From NCBI GenBank assembly GCA_044228285.1, contig JBGAVD010000003.1, forward strand, positions 496,001 to 560,000: a stretch of DNA of 64,000 nucleotides, given 5' to 3'. The position numbers and the translations under genes were made by a program. The DNA is from JBBATK01 sp044228285. GTDB taxonomy: Bacteria; Bacteroidota; Ignavibacteria; Kapaibacteriales; NICIL-2. Below are positions 55,215 through 64,000 of the stretch, one piece after another. The notes under the pieces were generated by a model. That model was not told the DNA's origin, made no database searches, and saw nothing but the letters and a program-made list of their open reading frames with translations. How positions within the stretch are numbered: position 1 is the stretch's first letter; the number at the start of each line of letters is the position of its first letter.

Positions 55215-55898
55215 ATGAAGCAACTCCTTCTTGTTTTGGTCGCAGCGTGTGTATTCGCTGCTTGTAAGTCCTCCACCACACCTACAGACACGACAACGTA
55301 CCATAAGGTCACATTACATGATGCCTTTACTTTCGATAACTTTAGCGTAGACGATGCAGGCGGAGTCATCGCCGGCTCCCGTGATACGACTGTGCACATG
55401 ATCGATGCCGTTAACCTAACAATGGATGGCAAGACGAGTGTTTTCCGCGCTATTGAAGTAGCAAGCAACGGAGTAGACTTTGATACTACTTATTACTCCT
55501 ACGAGTCCAACAATGATCTTTCGATGATGGTATTGTCCGTTAGCCAAGAAAAGAATCTCTGGGTCAAGCTTCCAACAGCTAGTAGCGGAGCGTTTACCAC
55601 AACTTTCCGTGACACCACCACCGATAGCAAAGGCGACATGAGTATTGAGAACGACACGATTATCGCTACCTCTATGGGTGACGAAACTATGAGCATTGCT
55701 GGTACAAACCATACAGTACGCAAGATTAGTCTTAGCTTCAGTATGAGCGTTAAGTCACCAAGCAGCAGTATTACGTTTAAGCAAAATGGAGTTGGGTATT
55801 ATACACCAACATTCGGTTATATCGCCCGTCTCACGAATGAGAAGTCGGTCTTTGGCCCTGCAAGAGATCAACGGATGATTGGTCACGCTGTAAAGTAG
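55215..55898 (+). CDS. Putative lipoprotein of unknown function
   Basis: 227 aa. Lipoprotein signal MKQLLLVLVAACVFAACKSS with lipobox FAAC. The mature protein is Ser/Thr/Asp-rich and mostly beta (AFTFDNFSVDDAGGVIAG, KISLSFSMSVKSPSSSITFK), ending SVFGPARDQRMIGHAVK. No family recognised; resembles exported Bacteroidota structural lipoproteins in composition. A strong hairpin follows the stop. Confidence 0.65.
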   Translation: MKQLLLVLVAACVFAACKSSTTPTDTTTYHKVTLHDAFTFDNFSVDDAGGVIAGSRDTTVHMIDAVNLTMDGKTSVFRAIEVASNGVDFDTTYYSYESNNDLSMMVLSVSQEKNLWVKLPTASSGAFTTTFRDTTTDSKGDMSIENDTIIATSMGDETMSIAGTNHTVRKISLSFSMSVKSPSSSITFKQNGVGYYTPTFGYIARLTNEKSVFGPARDQRMIGHAVK

Positions 55899-55929
55899 TC
55901 GGCAATTCCTTTCATGAGCTATACTTGAA

Positions 55930-55956
55930 GAGAGTCTCAGCATCGCTGAGACTCTC
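55930..55956 (+). terminator. Hairpin after the lipoprotein gene
   Basis: GAGAGTCTCAGC-ATC-GCTGAGACTCTC, a perfect 12-bp stem with a 3-base loop, 32 bases after the stop. It lacks a T-run, so it may act as a processing or partial terminator signal. Confidence 0.55.
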
Positions 55957-56068
55957 CATCAAGTCCTCCCGAGTACTTCAGCGCACCTAGAATCTGGCTG
56001 CCGAACTCTCTCCCTCCTCAATTCCCTCCTGCTTTTGCACACTGCACACTAAGTAACTCCTTTGCCCG

Positions 56069-56076
56069 TATTTTTG
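56069..56076 (+). promoter_or_regulatory. Possible -7 box of the katG promoter
   Basis: TATTTTTG (TAnnTTTG type) in the context CGTATTTTTGTAAC, 120 bases before the start, matching the box upstream of tRNA-Phe. No OxyR- or Fur-like site was recognised. Confidence 0.35.
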
Positions 56077-56195
56077 TAACTGTACGCACGCGCGTTTGGG
56101 ATGGTGATTGCTTTGCTTTTCATTGAAATCATCTCCCGGAATCCACTTCCATTTCTAAATCTGAAATCAATTCTCATCACTTTAGGAGTACGTTA

Positions 56196-58274
56196 ATGAA
56201 AGCAGAATGTCCCCACATGGCCAACAAAAACACCTCAGTTGGCACTCGGTCTAACCGAGATTGGTGGCCAAACCAGTTGAACCTAGATATACTTAGTCAG
56301 CAGTCAGAAAAGACAAATCCTATGGCATCAGACTTCAACTACGCTGAAGCCTTTGCCAGCCTTGATTTAGCAGCCTTGAAGAAGGATCTTACAGACTTGA
56401 TGACGGATTCGCAAGACTGGTGGCCAGCCGATTTCGGACACTATGGCCCGTTCTTCATCCGCATGGCATGGCATAGCGCTGGTACCTACCGCACAGGAGA
56501 TGGCCGCGGTGGCGCTGGTAATGGTAGCCAACGTTTCGCTCCTTTGAATAGCTGGCCTGACAATGTCAATCTCGACAAGGCACGTCGTTTACTCTGGCCT
56601 ATCAAACAGAAATACGGCTCCAAGATCTCATGGGCTGACCTCATGATTCTTACAGGCAACGTCGCGCTTGAGTCCATGGGCTTTAAGACCTTTGGTTTTG
56701 GCGGTGGACGCGTCGACATTTGGGAACCTGAAAAGGATGTGTATTGGGGAACTGAAAGCAAGTGGCTTGATGATCAACGCTACACTGGTGATCGCGACTT
56801 AGAGAACCCACTAGCAGCTGTGCAGATGGGATTGATCTATGTCAATCCAGAAGGTCCTAACGCAAATCCTGATCCACTACTCGCAGCTAAGGATATTCGC
56901 GAGACCTTTGCGCGCATGGCGATGAATGATGAAGAGACAGTTGCGTTGATTGCCGGCGGACACACCTTTGGCAAGGCACACGGCGCTGGAGATGCAAAGC
57001 ACGTTGGTCCTGAACCTGAAGCTGCTGGCATCAGCGAGCAAGGCTTTGGTTGGATGAGCAGCTTTGGTAGCGGCAAAGCCGGAGATACGATTTCTAGCGG
57101 TTTGGAAGTTACTTGGACAACAACGCCAACAAAGTGGTCGAACAACTTCTTCGAGAACCTCTTTGGCTTTGAATGGGAACTGTTCCGTAGTCCTGCAGGC
57201 GCTCAGCAATGGCGACCAAAGGATGGCGCTGGTGCTGGATTAATGCCTGATGCACACGACTCGTCGAAGACTCATGTACCAACCATGCTCACAACTGACC
57301 TCAGTCTTCGCTTTGATCCAGAGTATGCAAAGATTTCACGTCGCTTCCTTGAGAACCCAGACCAGTTTGCGGACGCCTTTGCACGCGCATGGTTCAAGCT
57401 GACCCATCGCGACATGGGACCTCGTTCACGCTACCTCGGACCTGAAGTCCCAACAGAAGAACTCATCTGGCAAGATCCTGTACCAGCACTGAACCATACT
57501 CTTGTTGATGACGCAGATGTTGCGAGCTTGAAAGCGAAAGTACTAGCATCGGGTCTCAGCGTCTCTGAGCTCGTCGGCACTGCTTGGGCATCAGCATCAA
57601 CCTTCCGCGGTTCCGACAAACGTGGCGGCGCTAATGGTGCACGCATCCGCCTTGCTCCACAGCGTGATTGGGCTGTGAATCAACCTGCACAACTTGCTGG
57701 CATCCTTGCAAAGCTTGAGAGCATTCAACAGGAATTCAACACAGCACAGTTCAGCCCAGGTCGCACTGACGCAACACAGGAACAAACAGATGTTGAATCC
57801 TTCGCTTTCCTCGAACCCGTCGCCGATGGCTTCCGCAACTACCTCAAAACAAAGTACTCAGTGCCAACAGAGGAACTCCTTGTTGACCGCGCTCAATTGC
57901 TTACACTAACAGCTCCTGAACTCACTGTACTTGTTGGTGGTTTACGCGCACTACAGGTCACCGTGAACCAAAGCAACCATGGCGTTCTGACAAACACACC
58001 AGGCACACTCAGCAATGACTTCTTCGTGAACCTCTTGGATATGTCGACCGAGTGGAAAGCCCAAGACGCTTCGAACGAACTCTTTGTCGGTAGCGATCGC
58101 AAAACAGGAAACACGAAGTGGACAGCCACCCGTGCTGACCTCGTGTTCGGATCAAATTCTATCCTCCGCTCTATCGCGGAAGTCTATGCCAGCAGCGACG
58201 CCAACAATAAGTTCGTTTCTGACTTCGTTGCAGCCTGGACCAAGGTGATGAATCTGGATCGCTTTGATCTCTAA
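56196..58274 (+). CDS. katG: Catalase-peroxidase
   Basis: Bifunctional heme enzyme that removes hydrogen peroxide. 692 aa, slightly short but complete. Visible: distal pocket RMAWHSAGTYRTGDGRGGA (Arg-Trp-His) near 90, GLIYVNPEGPNANPDP with the crosslinking Tyr, proximal heme ligand IAGGHTFGKAHGAG near 255, then the second peroxidase-like domain (VGTAWASASTFRGSDKRGGANG). These are the residues needed for the Met-Tyr-Trp adduct. AGGAG ribosome site 7 bases before the ATG. No signal peptide, so cytoplasmic. Single gene with its own terminator. Confidence 0.97.
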   Translation: MKAECPHMANKNTSVGTRSNRDWWPNQLNLDILSQQSEKTNPMASDFNYAEAFASLDLAALKKDLTDLMTDSQDWWPADFGHYGPFFIRMAWHSAGTYRTGDGRGGAGNGSQRFAPLNSWPDNVNLDKARRLLWPIKQKYGSKISWADLMILTGNVALESMGFKTFGFGGGRVDIWEPEKDVYWGTESKWLDDQRYTGDRDLENPLAAVQMGLIYVNPEGPNANPDPLLAAKDIRETFARMAMNDEETVALIAGGHTFGKAHGAGDAKHVGPEPEAAGISEQGFGWMSSFGSGKAGDTISSGLEVTWTTTPTKWSNNFFENLFGFEWELFRSPAGAQQWRPKDGAGAGLMPDAHDSSKTHVPTMLTTDLSLRFDPEYAKISRRFLENPDQFADAFARAWFKLTHRDMGPRSRYLGPEVPTEELIWQDPVPALNHTLVDDADVASLKAKVLASGLSVSELVGTAWASASTFRGSDKRGGANGARIRLAPQRDWAVNQPAQLAGILAKLESIQQEFNTAQFSPGRTDATQEQTDVESFAFLEPVADGFRNYLKTKYSVPTEELLVDRAQLLTLTAPELTVLVGGLRALQVTVNQSNHGVLTNTPGTLSNDFFVNLLDMSTEWKAQDASNELFVGSDRKTGNTKWTATRADLVFGSNSILRSIAEVYASSDANNKFVSDFVAAWTKVMNLDRFDL

Positions 58275-58300
58275 GCTCTCTCTGCTTGAGACTTTTTACT

Positions 58301-58332
58301 ACGTGTGGGGCTAAGCCCCACACGTTTTTTTA
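58301..58332 (+). terminator. Rho-independent terminator of katG
   Basis: ACGTGTGGGGC-TAA-GCCCCACACGT, a perfect 11-bp stem with a 3-base loop, followed by a T-run, 26 bases after the katG stop. Confidence 0.92.
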
Positions 58333-58549
58333 TGCCCAACACAAGCAAACTTTCCCTCGAAACTCCCCCTCCCCTAGGCTCGCTCTGTCCAAACAAGCCT
58401 GATTTTCTGAGCATCCGCTCCGCCTACAAAGCGGCGCAAATGCCTTAAAACGCGGTTATTCCTGAGACCAGCCTCGAAATCTTCGATTTTTACATTGTTT
58501 TTCGTCAAAGATTTACTAGATTAGTAACGTACTACTTTACTACGTGATT

Positions 58550-59053
58550 ATGAAAAACATTGAAGACCCTACTCGGGTACCTCATACCTTAAAGCACAAG
58601 CCAGTGATGGTGGTTGATAACTACGATCCGATTGATGGACGTCATGCCGGGAATACCGATGCGAAGGGGCTATCGATTGGTCTTGCTCAATGGAGTGACC
58701 GTCGCAACTATCGCGAGCTCTCCGCAAAGATTTGGCGATACACAGGAGAGAAATGGTCGCGACAATCTGAAGAGATGCCGCTGCATCGTGTTCTCGATCT
58801 GGCAATACTGATTTGCAAGTCGAAGGCCTTCTTTGCAGAGCGATATCGCAAGACGACTGAGGAGCACTTGAAGGCAGAACGCATATCTCAGGTTGCGGTG
58901 CAAGGCGCAGCGATGAATATCGGCTTATGTAAGGACAACACCCATCTGAGTGAAGACATCGAGATCTTCGATGAGCAACTTCGCAAAGACGATGAGTTCT
59001 TGAGCGAACGTCTACGCCGTTTAGCTGAAGCTCTGAAGGAGTTGGGTTACTAA
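58550..59053 (+). CDS. Conserved hypothetical protein (DUF6530-like)
   Basis: 167 aa from the ATG at 58550; the GTG two codons earlier is the longest start. Soluble, charged. Landmarks: VVDNYDPIDGRHAGNTDAKG, LSIGLAQWSDRRNYRELSAK, IWRYTGEKWSRQSEEMPLHR and LDLAILICKS. I recall this pattern as a conserved family often labelled DUF6530, but could not check. No function known. It is convergent with the TPR-like gene; a shared bidirectional hairpin separates them. Confidence 0.65.
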   Translation: MKNIEDPTRVPHTLKHKPVMVVDNYDPIDGRHAGNTDAKGLSIGLAQWSDRRNYRELSAKIWRYTGEKWSRQSEEMPLHRVLDLAILICKSKAFFAERYRKTTEEHLKAERISQVAVQGAAMNIGLCKDNTHLSEDIEIFDEQLRKDDEFLSERLRRLAEALKELGY

Positions 59054-59090
59054 GAGGCACACTGATACTTTAGCTTCTGTGGAGCTAGCA

Positions 59091-59134
59091 TAAACAACAA
59101 TGGCTGCGCTTAAAAGCACAGCCATTGTTGTTTA
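59091..59134. terminator. Bidirectional terminator between convergent genes
   Basis: TAAACAACAATGGCTG / CAGCCATTGTTGTTTA, a 16-bp perfect stem, continued after one mismatch by GC/GC, with loop TTAAAA. It lies between the stops of the genes at 58550-59053 (+) and 59159-60070 (-). The A/T-rich outer arms supply T-tracts in both directions. Confidence 0.85.
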
Positions 59135-59158
59135 GAGAAACTGTTAACAGTACGTACG

Positions 59159-60070
59159 CTAGTTGACAGATTGTTTGTACTTCGACAAAGTTGTAGCAAT
59201 AACTGGAAAGGAGTCGAGGATGGGCAGTACATTGAAGGTGATATACTGAGCCTCTTCCAGGGAACCAATGTCTGCAAACTTATCTGGGAACTCAGGCAGT
59301 GAGGCCGTGAGCAAAGCTTCGATCATAAATGGATTGCAATCATTGAGTCCGTTTGCTAGTACTTCCAAGTCCTCTTCTGGAAGCTGCATAATGATACCGC
59401 TCAGCAGTGCATTCACCAGGTGGAACGTGTCTTCCGGATCAAAATACGTTGATGCCGCTAGTGTGTACTTTTCCAAGTTGGAGCTAATGAAGTAGTAGTG
59501 ACAGAGCAATGCGGAACAAGCAAGTGGATCGGAAGTATCACAGCGCAGGAGCTCTTCGAGTAGGGCTACTGCTTGATCGAGCTTATCATTTTCGTCCATG
59601 ACTGTGGCGAGATCGTCGAGACAGCGCAGATAGCTATGAGTTTCAGGATGTGACCAAAAGTCTCCGCCATGTTCTTGCATGAAGGTACCGCCAAAACGCT
59701 GACGACCAATCTGTACAGCACGTTCCAACCACTCTTGTTCTTCCTCGATGGTTTCCACATTCATCGCCATTTCTTCCAAAGCAATCATACACTCTGGGTC
59801 TAGCACCAAAGCGTCGTTGAGTAGTTTGATCGCATCTGATTCTTCTTCGCAATCCATTGCTTCGAATACGATGTCTTCTGCTTTCTCTGCATTCGTCAAG
59901 TCGAGAACTTCGTAGCCCTCAGCTTCCGAATCAACCATCGACTGCAAATAGGTTTCGATCTGCTCTTCAGATTCAAAGTTCTGTCGAGCGATTAATCGCT
60001 GCACTTGTGCCAAAGCTCTCGACATCTCACCACGTGAAGCATTGCTTTCGTCAAATTCTTCTTCTATCAT
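59159..60070 (-). CDS. TPR-like protein of unknown function
   Basis: 303 aa from the ATG at 60070 (MIEEEFDESNASRGE); a longer frame to 60124 adds 18 poor residues. Soluble, very acidic. Helical repeats resembling tetratricopeptide units (EESDAIKLLNDALVLDPECM, DKLDQAVALLEELLRCDTSD), and a segment WLERAVQIGRQRFGGTFMQE followed by HPETHSYLRCLDDLAT seen in TPR proteins of several phyla. No catalytic motif. Probably a scaffold or regulatory protein. Confidence 0.65.
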   Translation of the reverse strand: MIEEEFDESNASRGEMSRALAQVQRLIARQNFESEEQIETYLQSMVDSEAEGYEVLDLTNAEKAEDIVFEAMDCEEESDAIKLLNDALVLDPECMIALEEMAMNVETIEEEQEWLERAVQIGRQRFGGTFMQEHGGDFWSHPETHSYLRCLDDLATVMDENDKLDQAVALLEELLRCDTSDPLACSALLCHYYFISSNLEKYTLAASTYFDPEDTFHLVNALLSGIIMQLPEEDLEVLANGLNDCNPFMIEALLTASLPEFPDKFADIGSLEEAQYITFNVLPILDSFPVIATTLSKYKQSVN

Positions 60071-60161
60071 AACAGTATTTCGATTGTGTGAACTCTGTAA
60101 ATCAACGATTGATTTACAACGCATATACGCCGATTTGTCTTGGCAGCGTCCAAAAACAGAA

Positions 60162-60182
60162 CAAAGCTCCTCATGAGCTTTG
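60162..60182 (-). terminator. Possible terminator of the GH94 gene
   Basis: CAAAGCTC-CTCAT-GAGCTTTG (8-bp stem). On the minus strand it is followed by TTCTGTTTTTGG and lies about 245 bases after the stop of the GH94 gene. Bases 60183-60428 hold nothing else recognised. Confidence 0.4.
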
Positions 60183-60428
60183 CTTTGCTTCTTACAAACC
60201 TACGGAGAAGTTCAGTCTGAAGACGTAGCACAACTCCATCGAGTCTACTTCAACATGAGCAGTACGCAATAATAAGCCCACAGAAACCAGACTTCCCGCG
60301 TGCTCTTTTGAGAGTTGCACAGATTTGTGTTCTGTCGTCAGCTGAGAACCCATGGTGCGTTGTAGCACATCTTACATTCACATGAAGAGGGCTATATTCT
60401 CTCGATTCCAATGGCATCTGACGCCTTA

Positions 60429-63400
60429 CTAGGGTATTTCTACCACCACGATATGCTTCAGTGCATCGTCTACAAGTTCAATGTGAGCCTCTGGTAGCAC
60501 AACACCATCAAGATGTAGTAGCGACTGTTCGCGATCGCTGCGAATAACTTTGATCGAGTAGACGGTGTTGCCGAATCGATACTGCAGCGACATTTCTGTC
60601 CATGCCTGCGGCATGGACGGACTGAGTAACAAAACGTTGCCGCGGCGTTGAAGGCCGAGAAGCGACTCGGTAATGAGCACTGTGAGCCAGCTGGCGGCTC
60701 CGGTGTACCAGGTCCACCCTCCTCTACCCAAGTGTGCATCTGCAGCATAGACATCAGCTGCAAGCACGTAGGGTTCCACTTTGTAACGCATCATACTCGA
60801 CTGAGTCGACCCGTGGTTCACGGGATTGATCATAGACAATAACTTCCAAGCTTGTTCACTCTGACCAAGACGTGCCATAGCCATAATCATCCACACTGCT
60901 GCATGAGTGTATTGTCCGCCGTTCTCACGCACACCTGGTACATAGCCTGCAATGTATCCAGGATTGTGCTCCTTATGATCGAAGGCTGGTTGCAGCAGTT
61001 GTATGAGTTGTGCATCCTCCCGTACAAGATGAAGGGCTGCTGATTGCATGGCAATCTCTGCTCGTGCAGGGCCAGCAGCACCAGAGAGCACAGACCAGCT
61101 TTGTGCAATGGAGTCAATACGACACTCAGTATTCGCAGCTGAACCGAGCACTGTGCCGTCATCAAAATAGGCGCGGCGGAACCAGGCACCATCCCACGCG
61201 TGCTTCTCGATGTTTAACTGCAAGTTGCTCGCTTGTTGCTCACACACAAGAGCGAAGGCTTCGTCGGCATGCAGACGAGCAACGACGGCAAATTTTTGTA
61301 GGGTGTCGTACAAAAAGAACGACAGCCAAATACTCTCGCCTTTGCCTTCAATTCCAACTTTATCCATTCCATCATTCCAATCACCAGAACCAATAAGTGC
61401 TAAGCCATGGCTGCCGTAGTGAAAGGCGTTGCGAATGGCGAGCACGCAATGTTGATAGAGAGATTCTGATCGAGTAGAACGTATGGCGACATCATAGTAT
61501 GACTCTTCGTCTTGATTCAAGCGACGTCCATCAAGGAAGCTTATCTCTTGATTGAGAATATCAACATCATTGGTTGTCTGCACGTACTTAGCGCATACAA
61601 AGGGCAACCACAGATAGTCATCAGAACATCGCGTGCGCACTCCTCGCTCCAATGGTGGGTGCCACCAGTGTTGCACGTCTCCTTCAATGTATTGTCGAGA
61701 AGCACAAAGCAGTAACTGCGTTCGCGCATATTGAGGATGCACCTGCATCACAGAAAGAACATCTTGCAGTTGATCGCGGAAGCCGAAGGCTCCGCCTGAT
61801 TGATAGAAGCCACTGCGCGCCCAGAGTCGACTCGAGATAGTCTGATACAGAAGCCATCCGTTACTCATCACATTGAGGGCAGCATCGGGAGTGTGAACCT
61901 GTAACTGACCTCGTGTTGTAGCCCAGTAGTCTTTCACTCTTTGCAATGCGGCATGAACCACCTGTTGTGATTTTCCACTCGCAATGAGCTTCAGTGCTTC
62001 TGCTTTGTCTCTGGCTTGACCAAGACAGAACACTACCTCTTGTTCTTGACCATCGGCTAAACTCATGCTTACTTGGAACGCAGCGCAAGGGTCCAAACCG
62101 GCGCCAGTGCGACCTGAAAGGCGCACACGAGAGAGAGCGGACGGTTCACTCAAGTCTCCATTTCGCCCGATGAACTCTGTTCGATCAGCAGTGAATGTTC
62201 GATTTACGCCGTCTGTCCCATAGAAGGCAACACGTCCTGCAAACTCAGTGTTGTAAGGGTTACGAGCGAGAATGGCACCACTCTGTGCATCCAGCTCCGT
62301 AAGAACCATGCGTGATGTTTTTGCACGATGATCGCCGAGCACCCATTCTGTGTACCCAGTAACGCTGATACGACGAGCTCTACCAGAACGGTTGCGCACT
62401 TTCATGATACTGTACTTGATGTGGAGTTCTAAGTCAACAAAGACGCACAGTTCAGAGTAAATGCCAGACTCTTCGTGTTCAAAAATGGAGTAGCCAAATC
62501 CATGACGGCAGAGATAGGGAGACGTGCTATTGGTTGGCAGACAGGTAGCCGACCAGTAGTGTCCACTTTCTTCATCCCGCAAATAGATCGCTTCTCCACC
62601 TCGATCACTCACCGGGTCATTATGCCAGGGCGTTAGGCGCATTTCGTGCGCGTTCTCGCTCCAGGTGTAGGATTGTCCGCTCTCAGATATCACTGTGCCA
62701 AACTCACTATTCGCCAGAACGTTAACCCAAGGGGCTGGGGTCATAGCAGATGGACGGATGAGTATGACATACTCGGTTCCGTCTTTCGTGAATCCGCCGC
62801 GACCATTGTAGAACTGTAGGTCCTCTGGCAAGCTGATTGACGACACCCCAGGCTGGTGTGTCTTGGAAAGTGCTAAGTATGGAATCGATACTTTGGGCAG
62901 AGCTTTTCGATTCACGTGATCGCTCAGACTTCCGCCGCTGGTACTGATTATTACTCGCGCGACAGTTTGAAAGAGGACTCGATCCTCGTTTGACATTTGT
63001 TCTGAAGCTCGTACGTAAATGGCTCCAGCTTGATCGGCGGCTTGCGAGGATATAAGGCCGGCTATCTGGTTCTGCAGCTCTTGTCGATAGCCACTATGAG
63101 TGTCGTTCCATATAACCACATCAACATGAAGTCCTTTTAGTCGCCAATAGCTGTGGGCTTGTATCAGTTGGTGCACCAGTGATATGTCGGTGTGTTCTTC
63201 AATCTTCAGAAGTACGATTGGTAGGTCGCCAGAGATAGCATAAGGCCACAGGCCTGACTGGCCTCTGTTGTTATTACACAGCACAGAGGAGTCAGCTCGC
63301 AATGCAGGATTCATGAAGAGGATGGAGTTTGCCAGACGACAATACAACTGCGCAGAGCTTTCACTCGCATTGATCTGTTGCAAGACCACTTGATTGTGTG

Positions 63401-64000
63401 TCCACGCCAATTCGAATGCTCGATCCTTGTGGTGTGCATCCTGATATTTGTCTACTAATGCAACGCAGTGAGCCCTGCTTTGGGCTGCACCATACACCAT
63501 GTCAACGATAACCGTTTCATCTGGTGCTAAGACAACACTATTCCGAATGGCCACTATGGGATCGAGCACCGATCCGTCAGTTCCTGACAGATTCGCTGAA
63601 CTTCTCATGGCATCTGGATTGGCCACTGTTTTTCCCCGACCCAGAAAGCGCATGCGGTCTGTTTCATATGAAACCTCACCCACGCTTTTATCATGGACCT
63701 TCATGAGGAAGAACATCCAAGGCTGTAGCTCTGCGTCTGAGCGAGGTCTGCGCGTACAAAGCACCGCATGGCGCTCTGCGAGAATCTCGGTTTGCACAAA
63801 GAGGTTGCTAAACACAGGATGTACTTCTTCACTTGCAATGGGAGCTAACACAACTTCTGCGTAGCTGGTGATGTCGATGTGTCGGAACGTAGAGCTACGA
63901 TTAGAAAGGTGTAGTCGACGTACTTCAATATCGTCTTCTGGCGACACAATGATCTCTGTCCGCGCATCGATGTAGTGATGTTGTATACGAAAGTCAGCAC
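60429..64000 (-). CDS. GH94 / cyclic beta-1,2-glucan synthase-like protein, C-terminal part (5' part outside window)
   Basis: The frame is still open at the right edge (upstream residues read FRIQHHYIDARTEI before the first internal GTG at 63947), so at least 1,190 residues are present and the N-terminus is missing. Two NdvB-type repeated sugar-binding beta-domains are visible (VRRLHLSNRSSTFRHIDITS and MKVRNRSGRARRISVTGYTE), linked by a stretch with YNGRGGFTKDG and YTWSENAHEMRLTPWHNDP. The C-terminal (alpha/alpha)6 GH94 phosphorylase-like domain has GFRDQLQDV, CSDDYLWLPF and the catalytic-acid region IGSGDWNDGMDKVG, then GGWTWYTGAASW. Likely makes or trims cyclic or linear beta-1,2-glucans. 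Whether the missing part carries the GT84 synthase domain cannot be seen. Confidence 0.85.
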   Translation of the reverse strand, partial: ADFRIQHHYIDARTEIIVSPEDDIEVRRLHLSNRSSTFRHIDITSYAEVVLAPIASEEVHPVFSNLFVQTEILAERHAVLCTRRPRSDAELQPWMFFLMKVHDKSVGEVSYETDRMRFLGRGKTVANPDAMRSSANLSGTDGSVLDPIVAIRNSVVLAPDETVIVDMVYGAAQSRAHCVALVDKYQDAHHKDRAFELAWTHNQVVLQQINASESSAQLYCRLANSILFMNPALRADSSVLCNNNRGQSGLWPYAISGDLPIVLLKIEEHTDISLVHQLIQAHSYWRLKGLHVDVVIWNDTHSGYRQELQNQIAGLISSQAADQAGAIYVRASEQMSNEDRVLFQTVARVIISTSGGSLSDHVNRKALPKVSIPYLALSKTHQPGVSSISLPEDLQFYNGRGGFTKDGTEYVILIRPSAMTPAPWVNVLANSEFGTVISESGQSYTWSENAHEMRLTPWHNDPVSDRGGEAIYLRDEESGHYWSATCLPTNSTSPYLCRHGFGYSIFEHEESGIYSELCVFVDLELHIKYSIMKVRNRSGRARRISVTGYTEWVLGDHRAKTSRMVLTELDAQSGAILARNPYNTEFAGRVAFYGTDGVNRTFTADRTEFIGRNGDLSEPSALSRVRLSGRTGAGLDPCAAFQVSMSLADGQEQEVVFCLGQARDKAEALKLIASGKSQQVVHAALQRVKDYWATTRGQLQVHTPDAALNVMSNGWLLYQTISSRLWARSGFYQSGGAFGFRDQLQDVLSVMQVHPQYARTQLLLCASRQYIEGDVQHWWHPPLERGVRTRCSDDYLWLPFVCAKYVQTTNDVDILNQEISFLDGRRLNQDEESYYDVAIRSTRSESLYQHCVLAIRNAFHYGSHGLALIGSGDWNDGMDKVGIEGKGESIWLSFFLYDTLQKFAVVARLHADEAFALVCEQQASNLQLNIEKHAWDGAWFRRAYFDDGTVLGSAANTECRIDSIAQSWSVLSGAAGPARAEIAMQSAALHLVREDAQLIQLLQPAFDHKEHNPGYIAGYVPGVRENGGQYTHAAVWMIMAMARLGQSEQAWKLLSMINPVNHGSTQSSMMRYKVEPYVLAADVYAADAHLGRGGWTWYTGAASWLTVLITESLLGLQRRGNVLLLSPSMPQAWTEMSLQYRFGNTVYSIKVIRSDREQSLLHLDGVVLPEAHIELVDDALKHIVVVEIP
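60598..60618. repeat. Triloop palindrome inside coding sequence
   Basis: GTCCATGCC-TGC-GGCATGGAC, a perfect 9-bp stem within the C-terminal domain of the GH94 gene. Confidence 0.75.

Overview
The window looks like a piece of a Bacteroidota/Chlorobi-type chromosome (Ignavibacteria, Kapaibacteria or a relative). The evidence is indirect. Five large secreted proteins carry a signal peptide and end in a type IX secretion (T9SS) type A sorting domain with a [S/R/Q]PNP motif. There are several Bacteroidota-style lipoproteins and beta-barrel proteins. Three promoter-like TAnnTTTG boxes lie upstream of ahcY, tRNA-Phe and katG. No rRNA gene or lineage marker is present, so the phylum call is an inference.

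Layout. 0-6.8 kb: end of an outer-membrane protein, murF, a CAP-domain T9SS cargo, a lipoprotein and ahcY. 6.8-12 kb: a PKD/propeller T9SS cargo flanked on both sides by arrays of nested GACGCGAT palindromes. 12-15.1 kb: a SulP transporter and an unknown exported protein. 15.2-24.3 kb: tRNA-Phe followed by a roughly 9-kb integrative island. It holds a tyrosine recombinase cut short by an IS21-family element, a RecD-like helicase cut short by the other end of the same element, a zinc-ribbon/RES-domain protein and a DUF1990 protein. The island closes with an imperfect copy of the tRNA 3' end. 24.3-28.7 kb: two tandem TPR-adenylate cyclases. 28.7-44 kb: mostly single small genes (lipoprotein, polysaccharide deacetylase, GrpB, DUF457, DUF1801, alpha/beta hydrolase, RibD-like reductase, sterol desaturase-like, DUF2200) plus two BNR-propeller T9SS cargos. 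44-48 kb: DUF1287, AAA_14/DUF4143 and VOC genes separated by dense arrays of a CTGAGCGGAGTCGAAG inverted repeat. 48-64 kb: small protein, beta-barrel, a fifth T9SS cargo, CreD, lipoprotein, katG, two conserved unknowns and the C-terminal part of a cyclic-glucan-synthase-like GH94 protein that runs off the right edge.

How it works together. Most of the window is housekeeping and envelope functions without long operons. Clear multi-gene units are the two cyclases (4-base overlap), the lipoprotein/hydrolase pair at 37.5-39 kb (11-base overlap) and the desaturase with its small membrane protein. The accessory interest is concentrated in the tRNA-Phe island, where a helicase with an unfamiliar Cys-containing N-terminal region lies divergent from a probable NAD-targeting RES protein.

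At the sequence-structure level the window is rich in hairpins. There are two large families of inverted repeats between genes. Short perfect palindromes with 3-base loops occur even inside conserved genes. A pair of intergenic elements has an apparently covarying hairpin. All domain assignments were made by eye from motifs; no database search was possible.
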